DNA from: Spirochaetaceae bacterium
GTDB taxonomy: Bacteria > Spirochaetota > Spirochaetia > SZUA-6 > Bin103
Direction: 5' to 3'
Assembly: GCA_026710565.1 (NCBI GenBank)
Contig: JAPOQV010000120.1
Location: 1-12,504, forward strand
Length of the DNA stretch: 12,504 nucleotides
Under the pieces are notes generated by a model. That model was not told where the DNA came from. It saw only the letters and a list, made by a program, of their open reading frames with translations, and ran no database searches. Each line of letters starts with the position of its first letter. Position 1 is the first letter of the stretch. Both the position numbers and the translations under genes were made by a program. Shown piece after piece: positions 6,231 through 12,504 of the stretch.

Positions 6231-6465
6231 ATGGAGCCGACCATCACTCGTCATCCCGGAAGCGATGCGCAAGCGGCTGGGGCTTCGGCCCGGCACGCAG
6301 TTCGTGGTGCTTGGCGACGACGACACGGTGGTGCTCAAGCCGATCAGCGCGCCTTCGATGCGCGAACTCGATGAGATCGTCGCCCATGCTTCGCGTGCCG
6401 CGCGCGAAGCCGGGCTCCGCCCGTCGGACATCGCCGCGGCGATCCGCGCCGTACGGTCCGGGTGA
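6231..6465 (+). pseudogene. AbrB/VapB-type antitoxin with a disrupted N-terminus
   Basis: The frame ending at TGA 6463-6465 contains the unmistakable AbrB/MazE/VapB core LVIPEAMRKRLGLRPGTQFV (6247-6306), then a strand-like segment and a C-terminal tail (SMRELDEIVAHASRAAREAG) that would contact a PIN toxin. The family's usual start (Met-x-x-Thr...KGQ then [LV]VIP) is not in this frame. Instead ATG 6231 in another frame reads MEPTI, exactly the expected opening, and then runs out of register. Joining MEPTI to LVIPE needs the TRKGQ-like segment that is missing, so a deletion of about 14 bp (2 mod 3) near 6246 would explain the frame break. A GTG at 6166 or an internal ATG at 6265 could still yield a protein, but without the intact swapped-hairpin DNA-binding start. 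It is followed by a PIN toxin fragment with a GTGA overlap, the normal antitoxin-toxin arrangement. Confidence 0.7.
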
Positions 6466-6500
6466 GAGGCGTCGTCGACACCAACGTGATGGGAGGCGCC
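6462..6500 (+). pseudogene. PIN-domain toxin (VapC-like), 5' remnant only
   Basis: GTG at 6462 overlaps the antitoxin stop by four bases (GTGA) and opens a frame reading VRGVVDTNVMGGA. This is the first strand of a PIN-domain ribonuclease toxin, including the metal-binding Asp and the DTN signature. After about 13 codons (near 6500) the similarity ends. The frame then runs over the antisense of the neighbouring hyuB gene, with Arg/Ser-rich low-complexity sequence, until a stop about 50 codons later. A complete toxin is usually around 130-150 residues, so roughly nine tenths is missing, including the other acidic catalytic residues. The loss point coincides with the hyuB stop at 6503, suggesting a recombination junction. 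The fragment is short, so the assignment rests on the motif together with the overlap to an AbrB-type antitoxin. Confidence 0.65.
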
Positions 6501-6502
6501 TA

Positions 6503-8275
6503 TCACAGGCCTTGCGGCTCCGGTCGCCGTTGGTCCTCCTTGGTGGGACCGGCGGCCAGCTCCCGGCGGGCGTGCGCCGTCGCGTCGTGGTCCACGGCGC
6601 AGGTGTCGGGATCCAGCACGACTCCGTAGTCGTCGCGGGCGGAGGCCAGCGACACCTTGTCGTTGCGGGCGTCCTGCGCGACCAGCTCCGGGTCCCGCTC
6701 CAGGGGGTCGCCCCAGCCGCCGCCGCCGGCCTGCCGGTGGTAGAGGCGCTCGCCTGCCTCCATCGAGGTGGAGACCATGGTGATGAGCGTCTCCTCCTCC
6801 CCGGACTCCCGGCTCAGCAGGTTGATCGAGCCGGTGCCCGGCCGGCCGCCGGACAGTCCGTACGGCAGGTGGTCGCGCCGGTCGGAGCGGATCGCCAGGT
6901 GGGCGCGGCCGTCCAGCAGCCGCCACTCCCGCTCCACGGCCAGCCCGCCGCGGAACCTGCCCGGTCCGCCCGAGTCGCGGACCAGGCCGTAGCGCTCGAT
7001 CCGCAGCGGGTAGTTGCTCTCCGCCTCTTCAACCGGGATGTTGCTGGCGACGTTGGCCGGGTTGCACAGCCCGTCGTTGGCGTCGCGGTCCGGGCGGCCG
7101 CCCCACGTGCCGGTCATCAGCTCGTAGTAGACGTAGGGCGACCGGTCCGGGTGCAGGCCGCCGAGCACCACCAGCGAGTTGCCGCCCTCGCCCGCCGCCT
7201 GGATGCGGTGCGGGACGAACTTCGCGAGCACCCCGAACATCAGGTCGGCCAGCCGGAAGCCGGTGATGCCGCGCATCGACGACGCGCCCGGCATCACCAC
7301 GTTCAGCACCGTCCCCTCCGGGGCGATGACCGTGATCGGCCGGAAGATGCCGGCGGTGTTCGGCAGGTCCAGGCGCAGCGCGGCGCGCACGCTCAGCGCG
7401 GCTACCGAGAAGGTGAAGGAGTAGGTGTTGTTGATCGCCCCCGGCACTTGCGGCGCGCTGCCGGTGAAGTCCGCGGTCAGGCTGTCGCCTTCGACCGTCA
7501 GCGCCACGTGCAGCTTCACCGGCGGGCCGCCCACCCCGTCGGAGTCCATGTAGTCGGTGAAGGTGTGGGTGCCGTCCGGCCAGCGCGCGATCTCGGCGCG
7601 CACCAGCCGCTCGGTGTAGTCGATCAGGTCGGCCGTGCAGGCGCGGAAGGTGTCCGGGCCGTAGCGCCGGACGAGCTCGTGCACGGCGCGCTCGCCCGTG
7701 TGGCAGGCCGCCACCTGCGCGCGCAGGTCCCCGAGCGTCATCTCCGGCACGCGGACGTTGACCCGTATCATCGCCAGCAGCGCCTCGTCCGGCTCGCCGC
7801 GCCGATGCAGCTTCAGCCACGGGATGCGCAGCCCGTCCTGGTAGATCTCGGTGTTGTCGCACGCCGAGCTGCCGGGCAGCCGCCCTCCCAGGTCGAGGTG
7901 GTGGGCGGTGGACACGGAGAACGCGATGCGCGCTCCCTCCCAGTAGATGGGCTTGACGATGAAGATGTCCGGGATGTGCATCCCGCCCTCGAAGGGGTCG
8001 TTGAGGATGAAGACGTCGCCGGGCTCCATGTCGTCGCCGTACCTGGCGAACAGGGTCTCCATCGCGAACGGCACCGAGCCCAGGTGCAGGGGAATGGTCA
8101 CACCCTGCGCGATCATCTGGCCTTCGCGGTCGCAGAGCGACGTGGAGTAGTCCAGGCAGTCGCGCACGATCGTCGAGTAGGCGGTGCGGTAGAGGGCGAT
8201 CGCCATCTCGTCGGCGGCGGCGGCCAGCGCGTTCTTGACGATCTCGCGCGTGACCGGGTCTACGCCGTGGTCCAT
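6503..8275 (-). CDS. hyuB: Hydantoinase B / N-methylhydantoinase beta-type subunit
   Basis: This is the HyuB-family subunit (590 residues) of an ATP-dependent hydantoinase/oxoprolinase/acetophenone-carboxylase-type enzyme, expected in the cytoplasm as a complex with HyuA. Conserved blocks appear in order: CDREGQMIAQG (48-58), HLGSVPFAM (64-72), GDVFILNDPFEGGMHIPD (86-103), HHLDLGG (125-131), NTEIYQDGLRIP (141-152), NPANVASNIPVEEAE in the C-terminal third, and GGGGWGDPLERD (about 517-528). Length is normal. ATG 8275 shares one base with the PhyH stop (TGATG); GTG 8278 would give a 4-bp GTGA overlap. Either means translational coupling. It is the last gene of hyuA-phyH-hyuB and ends next to a truncated toxin gene. 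The last 20 residues are polar and not family-like but do not affect the core. The substrate is not deducible: relatives act on hydantoins, 5-oxoproline, ketones and other carbonyl compounds. Confidence 0.95.
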   Translation of the reverse strand: MDHGVDPVTREIVKNALAAAADEMAIALYRTAYSTIVRDCLDYSTSLCDREGQMIAQGVTIPLHLGSVPFAMETLFARYGDDMEPGDVFILNDPFEGGMHIPDIFIVKPIYWEGARIAFSVSTAHHLDLGGRLPGSSACDNTEIYQDGLRIPWLKLHRRGEPDEALLAMIRVNVRVPEMTLGDLRAQVAACHTGERAVHELVRRYGPDTFRACTADLIDYTERLVRAEIARWPDGTHTFTDYMDSDGVGGPPVKLHVALTVEGDSLTADFTGSAPQVPGAINNTYSFTFSVAALSVRAALRLDLPNTAGIFRPITVIAPEGTVLNVVMPGASSMRGITGFRLADLMFGVLAKFVPHRIQAAGEGGNSLVVLGGLHPDRSPYVYYELMTGTWGGRPDRDANDGLCNPANVASNIPVEEAESNYPLRIERYGLVRDSGGPGRFRGGLAVEREWRLLDGRAHLAIRSDRRDHLPYGLSGGRPGTGSINLLSRESGEEETLITMVSTSMEAGERLYHRQAGGGGWGDPLERDPELVAQDARNDKVSLASARDDYGVVLDPDTCAVDHDATAHARRELAAGPTKEDQRRPEPQGL

Positions 8276-9063
8276 CACGAGCGTGCCTTCTCCGCTGCCC
8301 CCGTCAACGGAGGCTCGGGCGGTGTGCCGAATGCCTTCAGGTACAGCCGCGTACGGTCGTTCAACACCCCGTAGAAGGCTCGTGTCTCCGCGTCGGGAGA
8401 GTCGCGCCAGAACGTGGCCGGAATCGCCGAGTCGTTCGCCAGCGGGGCACGGTGCCGATGGCCGTAATAGATCTGCGCCGTCTTGCGGATCTGCTGCGTC
8501 GGCCGGGTGGTCGCCGTGTGCAGCACCGACACGTTGAACAACGCACAGGTGCCCGCCGGACCATGCAGATCATGGACGCCGCCGCGGGCAAGCTGCGCGG
8601 CCTCGTCGCCGAGCACGGGATCGGCAATGGACTCGGGCGACAGCGACAGGCAGTGGGTGCCCGCGTTCACGTCGCGGAAGTAGACCACGAGTTGCAGGTA
8701 GTCCATGCGCAACGGATGGTCATGCCAATGCGCCCGGTCGCGGTGCCAGTCCCGATGCAGCGTGCCGGCGTACGGCCCCATGCAACGCAACCCGATTTCG
8801 CCGAAGCAGACCGGCCCACCCATCAATTCCTCTATACATGGCAGCACACGCGGATGCCGAATCAGTTCGTCGAACTGCGGCGAGGACACCAGAGCGTCAT
8901 AATTGGCGTGCTGATGATGCCCGTAGGCGTGCCAGAGAAAGGGATGCTTCCGGCGATCGTCGTCGAACATCGCTTCGAAGTAGGCGGTCTCATCCTGGTC
9001 CAGAACCGCTCCCAGATTGAGAAACCCGTTGGCCGCAAAGAAGTCCCGCTGCTGCGTCGTCAT
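8275..9063 (-). CDS. Phytanoyl-CoA dioxygenase (PhyH)-family Fe(II)/2-oxoglutarate oxygenase
   Basis: This is a 262-residue oxygenase that would couple oxidative decarboxylation of 2-oxoglutarate to hydroxylation of a small molecule. The iron-binding H-x-D is visible in the doubled motif LHRDWHRD (H103/D105 or, more likely by family pattern, H107/D109). The distal His is H182 in NVSVLHTATTRPTQ, and R187 or R193 may hold the 2-oxoglutarate. The start of the fold (RDFFAANGFLNLGAVLD) matches PhyH N-termini. ATG 9063 is chosen because it overlaps the hyuA stop as ATGA and the family fold begins six residues later. An open frame extends much further upstream but is antisense-like Arg/Gly-rich sequence within hyuA. 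The protein has no signal peptide. The gene sits between the two hydantoinase subunit genes with overlaps at both ends, implying coordinated expression. Substrate unknown. Confidence 0.93.
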   Translation of the reverse strand: MTTQQRDFFAANGFLNLGAVLDQDETAYFEAMFDDDRRKHPFLWHAYGHHQHANYDALVSSPQFDELIRHPRVLPCIEELMGGPVCFGEIGLRCMGPYAGTLHRDWHRDRAHWHDHPLRMDYLQLVVYFRDVNAGTHCLSLSPESIADPVLGDEAAQLARGGVHDLHGPAGTCALFNVSVLHTATTRPTQQIRKTAQIYYGHRHRAPLANDSAIPATFWRDSPDAETRAFYGVLNDRTRLYLKAFGTPPEPPLTGAAEKARS

Positions 9064-11189
9064 GACGAGCTGATGCCTTCGGGTTCGATGTGGACGTCGA
9101 GCTGGTCGTCGACCCGCGCACGCATGCCCGGCGGCACGACGATCGTGGTGTCGTACTCGTCGATCAGCAGCGGGCCGCGCCCGCCGCGCGTGAGGTCTTC
9201 CCGGCGGCACACCGGCGTGTCGATGCTGCCCCAGGACGGGCCGAACCAGGCGCTGCGATCGCGCGATTCTCCCGCCGCGGCCGCGCCCGGCCGCAGGCGG
9301 TCGGTCATGTCCGGAACCTCGGCCCGGCCGACCGCTCGCACGGCGATCACCTCGACCGGATTGTCGGGATCGGAGCGGTGGCCGTACAGGCGCTCGTGCT
9401 CGTCCGCGAAGGCTTCCTGCAGCGCCGCCAACTCCGCCGGCCGCAGCGTCCCGGACGCCCCCCACGATCCGGACGTCAGCGGCACGTTGATCTCCGAGGT
9501 CTGGCCGCGAAAGCGCACGTCCGCACTGTAGCGGACGTCGACCGCGTCCGCGGCGTGCCCCTCCTCGGCAAACGTGTCCAGCACGTCGGCGCGCAACTCG
9601 GCGCGAACGGCCTCCAGCGCCTCCGCCGACAGCTCCTGCCGCGACAGCAGGCAGCTTCGCACCGCGTGGTGCTCGACGCCGGAGAACAGCAGCCCCATGG
9701 CGCTGAACAGGCCGGGCAGCGGCGGGACCACCACGCGGCTGATCGCCAGTTCACCGGCCAGGCCCGCGGCGTGGATGGGACCGGCGCCGCCGAAAGCCAC
9801 CAGCGTGAACTCGCGCGGGTCGCGGCCGCGCTCGGTGGACACCTGGCGCAGCGCGCGCATGGTGGTGGCGTTGGCGATCTGGTGGATCCCGAAGGCGGCG
9901 GCAGGCAGGTCCAGGCCGAGGGGGCCGGCGATGTGCTCGGCCACGCTGCGCCGGGCGAGCTCCGCGTCGACCACCACGTCGCCGTCCGCCAGGGGACCGG
10001 GGCGGATGTAGCCCAGCACGACGTTGGCGTCGGTCAGCGTGGGCTCCTCGCCGCCCCGGCAGTAGCATGCGGGGCCCGGCCGCGCCCCCGCCGAGCGCGG
10101 GCCGACGCGCAGGCCGCCGGCCGTGTCCACGTATGCCACGCTGCCGCCGCCGGCGCCGACCTCGGCGATGTCGATGGTCGGCGCGCGGATCAGCTCGCCG
10201 CCGCCTCCTACCAGGCGGCTGCCCGAGGAGAGCGAGGCGCCCACCTCGTACTCCGCGGAGTAATTCACGCGCCCGCCCTCGACCAGCGACGCCTTGGCGG
10301 TGGTGCCGCCCATGTCCAGGGTGACGATGTTGGCCACCCCGAGCCGCCTGGCAGTCAGGTTGGCGGCAAGGACGCCTGCGGCGGGACCGGACTCCAGCAT
10401 GAAGACCGGGCGCCGGGCCGTGTGCGCCTCCGAGGCCAGGCCGCCCGAGGACTGCATGATGAGCAACGGCGCGTCGATGCCCAACTCGTCCAGGCCCCGC
10501 CGCATGGCCAGCAGGTACGCGGCCATCGTCGGGCGCACGTAGGCGTTCACCGCGGTGGTCGCCGTGCGCTCGTATTCGCGCCGCTCCGGCAGGATGTCGC
10601 AGGACAGTGATACCTGCAGATGCGGCAGCTTCCGGCGGAGGAAGGCGCCGACCCGGCGCTCGTGGCCGGGCCAGGCGTAGGCGTGCAGCAGGCAGACGGC
10701 GACCGACTCCACGCGTTCCCGCACCAGGTCCGCCGCGATGCGCTCCAGCTCGTCCTCCCGCACGCCGCGCAGGACCTCGCCGGCGGCGGTGACCCGCTCG
10801 TCCAGCTCGAACCGAAGGCGGCGCTCGATGAGGGCCGGCGGCTTGGTGAAGAACAGGTCGTAGAGCTGCGGGGCGCGCAGGCGGCGCAGCTCCAGCACGT
10901 CGCGGAATCCGGCGGTGGTGATCAGCGCGGTGCGCGCGCCGCGGCCCTCCAGCACGGCGTTGGTCGCCACCGTCGTGCCATGGGAGACGAGCCCGACGGA
11001 GCTGCCGTCGACGCCGGCCAGGCTCAGCGTGCGCCGGATGCCGGCCAGCGCCGCCTGTTCGAAGTCCGGCGGCGTGGAGGGCAGCTTGTGGGTCCAGATC
11101 CTGCCGGCCTCATCGGTGAGCACGACGTCGGTGAAGGTCCCGCCGACGTCGGCGCCGATGCGTACCGGGCTCTCTTCCTGACGCGCCAC
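9060..11189 (-). CDS. hyuA: Hydantoinase A / oxoprolinase-type ATP-binding subunit
   Basis: This is the HyuA-family subunit (709 residues from GTG 11189) that binds ATP and works with HyuB. Landmarks in order: RIGADVGGTFTDVVL at about 10-24 (the glycine-rich actin-like phosphate loop), HGTTVATNAVLEGRGA, NAYVRPTMAAYL, the second phosphate loop LDMGGTTAKASLVEGG, the long conserved block GGGGELIRAPTIDIAEVGAG, GPACYCRGGEEPTLTDANV, and AFGGAGPIHAAGLA with PPLPGLFSAMGLL. These cover the Hydant_A_N, Hydantoinase_A and C-terminal domains at normal length. GTG 11189 puts the glycine loop at the usual distance from the N-terminus. The frame stays open upstream to 11390, but that part overlaps the divergent sulfatase gene and is not family-like; ATG 11261 is a less likely alternative. 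No clear Shine-Dalgarno is seen. It leads the operon, and its stop overlaps the phyH start by four bases. Confidence 0.94.
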   Translation of the reverse strand: MARQEESPVRIGADVGGTFTDVVLTDEAGRIWTHKLPSTPPDFEQAALAGIRRTLSLAGVDGSSVGLVSHGTTVATNAVLEGRGARTALITTAGFRDVLELRRLRAPQLYDLFFTKPPALIERRLRFELDERVTAAGEVLRGVREDELERIAADLVRERVESVAVCLLHAYAWPGHERRVGAFLRRKLPHLQVSLSCDILPERREYERTATTAVNAYVRPTMAAYLLAMRRGLDELGIDAPLLIMQSSGGLASEAHTARRPVFMLESGPAAGVLAANLTARRLGVANIVTLDMGGTTAKASLVEGGRVNYSAEYEVGASLSSGSRLVGGGGELIRAPTIDIAEVGAGGGSVAYVDTAGGLRVGPRSAGARPGPACYCRGGEEPTLTDANVVLGYIRPGPLADGDVVVDAELARRSVAEHIAGPLGLDLPAAAFGIHQIANATTMRALRQVSTERGRDPREFTLVAFGGAGPIHAAGLAGELAISRVVVPPLPGLFSAMGLLFSGVEHHAVRSCLLSRQELSAEALEAVRAELRADVLDTFAEEGHAADAVDVRYSADVRFRGQTSEINVPLTSGSWGASGTLRPAELAALQEAFADEHERLYGHRSDPDNPVEVIAVRAVGRAEVPDMTDRLRPGAAAAGESRDRSAWFGPSWGSIDTPVCRREDLTRGGRGPLLIDEYDTTIVVPPGMRARVDDQLDVHIEPEGISSS

Positions 11190-11259
11190 GATCGGTCGGA
11201 CAGTGCCATGGGCGCCGCGTGCATGGACAGCCGACACGAATTGCGCCACTGATACCGGC
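11190..11259. promoter_or_regulatory. Divergent promoter region between hyuA and the sulfatase
   Basis: These 70 bp between the two divergent starts should hold promoters for both transcripts. I see no convincing sigma-70 hexamers and no Shine-Dalgarno in front of either start. A loose dyad (CCATG at 11206-11210, CATGG at 11222-11226) is centred in the gap. The short spacing means that one bound regulator could control both operons. Confidence 0.25.
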
Positions 11260-12504
11260 ATGCCGAGCGCTGCCCGCAACGTGCTGCTGATCACCTCCGA
11301 CCAGCAGCACTGGAACACCCTGGGCTGCCTGAACGGCGAGCTGCGCACGCCCAACCTGGACCGGCTCGCGGCGCGCGGCACGCTGCTCACCCGCGCCTAC
11401 TGCCCCAACCCGACCTGCACGCCGACGCGCGCGTCCATCATCACCGGCCGCTATCCCAGCCAGCACGGCGCCTGGTCGCTCGGCACCAAGCTGCTGGAGT
11501 CCGAGCACACGGTCGGGCAGGACTTCCAGGCGGCCGGCGTGCGCACCGCGCTGGTGGGCAAGGCGCACTTCCAGCCGCTGGCCGCTACTGAGGAGCACCC
11601 GTCGCTGGAGGCCTATCCCACGCTCCAGGACCTGGCGTTCTGGGAGGATTTCCACGGTCCGTTCTACGGGTTCGAGCATGTCGAGCTGGCGCGCAACCAC
11701 ACCGACGAGGCGCACGTCGGCCAGCACTACGCGCTGTGGATGAAGCGCAAGGGACTGGCCGACTGGCGCGACTACTTCCGCCCGCCGACCGGCACCAACG
11801 ACCGCCAGCGGCGGACCTGGGAGATCCCGGAGGCGTTCCACTACGGCACCTGGATCGCCGAGCGTTGCTGCGACCTGCTGGCCGGGTACGCGGAGCGAGG
11901 GGAGCGCTTCGTTCTCTGGGCGAGCTTCCTCGACCCGCACCCCGAGTACCTGGTCCCTGAGCCCTGGGACGCCATGTACGATCCCGCCGCGGTCACCGTG
12001 CCGGCGGTGCGGGCGGGCGAGCACGACGCCAACCCACCCCACTTCCGGCTCACCCAGACGGCGGATCCCGACTTCTCGGCCTGGAAGGAGAGCGGCCACG
12101 GCGTGCACGGCTTCGCATCGCACCTGCACGACCGGAACGAGCTGGCCAGGGACATCGCCTGCTACTACGGGATGATCAGCCTGATGGACGCACAGATCGG
12201 CAGGATCCTGGACCGGCTGGAGGCGCTGGGGCTGGCCGGCGACACGCTGGTGGTGTTCACCTCCGACCACGGCCACCTGTTCGGCCAGCACGGCCTCACC
12301 GCCAAGGGGGCGTTCCACTACGAGGACCTGATCCGCGTGCCGCTGATCGTCGCGCAGCCGGGTGCCGTGCCTGCCGGCCGGCGCTCGGACGCCCTGCAGT
12401 CGCTGGTCGACTTCGCGCCGTCGTTCCTCTCGGCGGCCGGCATCCCCGCCCCCGCCTCGATGACCGCCACCCACCCGACCACCGTCTCGTCACGGAGCCG
12501 GCCC
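11260..12504 (+). CDS. Sulfatase (alkaline-phosphatase superfamily), 3' end beyond window
   Basis: The frame from ATG 11260 is open to the window edge (415 residues seen). N-terminal NVLLITSDQQHWNTLGCLNG carries the first metal-binding Asp (D14). PTCTPTRASIITGRYPSQHG contains the C-x-P-x-R maturation motif (C53, P55, R57), where the Cys is converted to formylglycine by a sulfatase-modifying enzyme. The second metal site is VVFTSDHGHLFGQHGL (D336, H337), followed by TAKGAFHYEDLIRVPLIV with Lys349. There is no signal peptide, so the enzyme appears cytoplasmic and would act on an imported sulfate ester. A choline-sulfatase or arylsulfatase-like role is possible but the substrate is unknown. No sulfatase-maturase gene is in the window. 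It diverges from hyuA by 70 bp. The last 13 residues before the edge (after M401) do not follow the usual MTGxDQSxxW pattern; the gene may be altered there or simply diverged. Confidence 0.92.
   Translation, partial: MPSAARNVLLITSDQQHWNTLGCLNGELRTPNLDRLAARGTLLTRAYCPNPTCTPTRASIITGRYPSQHGAWSLGTKLLESEHTVGQDFQAAGVRTALVGKAHFQPLAATEEHPSLEAYPTLQDLAFWEDFHGPFYGFEHVELARNHTDEAHVGQHYALWMKRKGLADWRDYFRPPTGTNDRQRRTWEIPEAFHYGTWIAERCCDLLAGYAERGERFVLWASFLDPHPEYLVPEPWDAMYDPAAVTVPAVRAGEHDANPPHFRLTQTADPDFSAWKESGHGVHGFASHLHDRNELARDIACYYGMISLMDAQIGRILDRLEALGLAGDTLVVFTSDHGHLFGQHGLTAKGAFHYEDLIRVPLIVAQPGAVPAGRRSDALQSLVDFAPSFLSAAGIPAPASMTATHPTTVSSRSRP

Noticed and set aside
4773..6374. + strand frame (533 codons) overlapping the zinc-ribbon-like gene and the antitoxins
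   Set aside because: Arg/Pro/Gly-rich alternative frame. Only its MEPTI segment near 6231 is meaningful, and that belongs to the broken AbrB gene.
6490..6520. Insertion-sequence end or attachment site at the PIN/hyuB junction
   Set aside because: I saw no terminal inverted repeat, target-site duplication or tRNA near the junction.
6116..8374. Long + strand frame (752 codons) opposite hyuB
   Set aside because: Antisense shadow of hyuB; low-complexity Arg/Val/Gly/Gln composition and no motif.
9064..9465. N-terminal extension of the PhyH protein
   Set aside because: Arg/Gly/Ala-rich sequence antisense-frame within the hyuA coding region. ATG 9063 with ATGA overlap gives a normal PhyH N-terminus.
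9090..10610. Long + strand frame (506 codons) opposite hyuA
   Set aside because: Antisense shadow of hyuA, which carries all expected conserved blocks.
11190..11390. N-terminal extension of HyuA
   Set aside because: It overlaps the start of the sulfatase and lacks family similarity; the glycine-rich loop is at normal distance from GTG 11189.
11110..12474. Long - strand frame (454 codons) opposite the sulfatase
   Set aside because: Antisense shadow of a sulfatase with intact active-site motifs.

Overview
The window is high-G+C bacterial DNA packed with metabolic and transport genes. It has no rRNA, tRNA, CRISPR array or recognisable insertion sequence. The gene mix suggests an uncultured, heterotrophic Gram-negative lineage. 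It comprises an LplA/LplB/LplC-type carbohydrate importer without its own ATPase, a hydantoinase A/B pair with a PhyH-family dioxygenase, a sulfatase, and small toxin-antitoxin fragments. The Ala/Glu/Gly-rich start of the mature solute-binding protein resembles many spirochaete binding proteins. A Spirochaetaceae-like host is my best guess, but it is inference from style and not from a marker gene.

Layout. (1) 2-412 (+): the 3' end of a coiled-coil protein built from 33-bp/11-residue tandem repeats, with a 132-bp higher-order period. (2) 441-3921 (-): a three-gene ABC importer operon in the order binding protein, LplB-like permease, LplC/YtcP-like permease; a strong hairpin lies between the binding-protein gene and the first permease gene. 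(3) 4010-4504 (-): an AHSA1/SRPBCC protein. (4) 4630-5904 (+): an unrecognised protein of 424 residues with an N-terminal four-cysteine zinc-ribbon-like motif. (5) 5942-6500: toxin-antitoxin debris, consisting of an orphan antitoxin of the addiction-module component type (-), a frame-disrupted AbrB-type antitoxin (+), and the first dozen codons of a PIN toxin (+) cut off beside the end of the next gene. (6) 6503-11189 (-): a tightly overlapping operon hyuA-phyH-hyuB. (7) 11260-12504 (+): a sulfatase running off the window, divergent from hyuA.

How the genes may work together. The importer probably brings in an oligosaccharide or glycoside and borrows a shared ATPase encoded elsewhere. The hyuA-phyH-hyuB operon is the most distinctive unit. 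HyuA and HyuB families form one ATP-dependent enzyme acting on cyclic amides or related carbonyl substrates, and here an Fe(II)/2-oxoglutarate oxygenase gene sits between the two subunits with 4-bp and 1-4-bp overlaps. This suggests a coupled hydroxylation and ring-opening route whose substrate is unknown. The divergent sulfatase could desulfate a related substrate, but only proximity supports this. The junction at 6500/6503, where a PIN gene stops abruptly beside hyuB, looks like a rearrangement scar.
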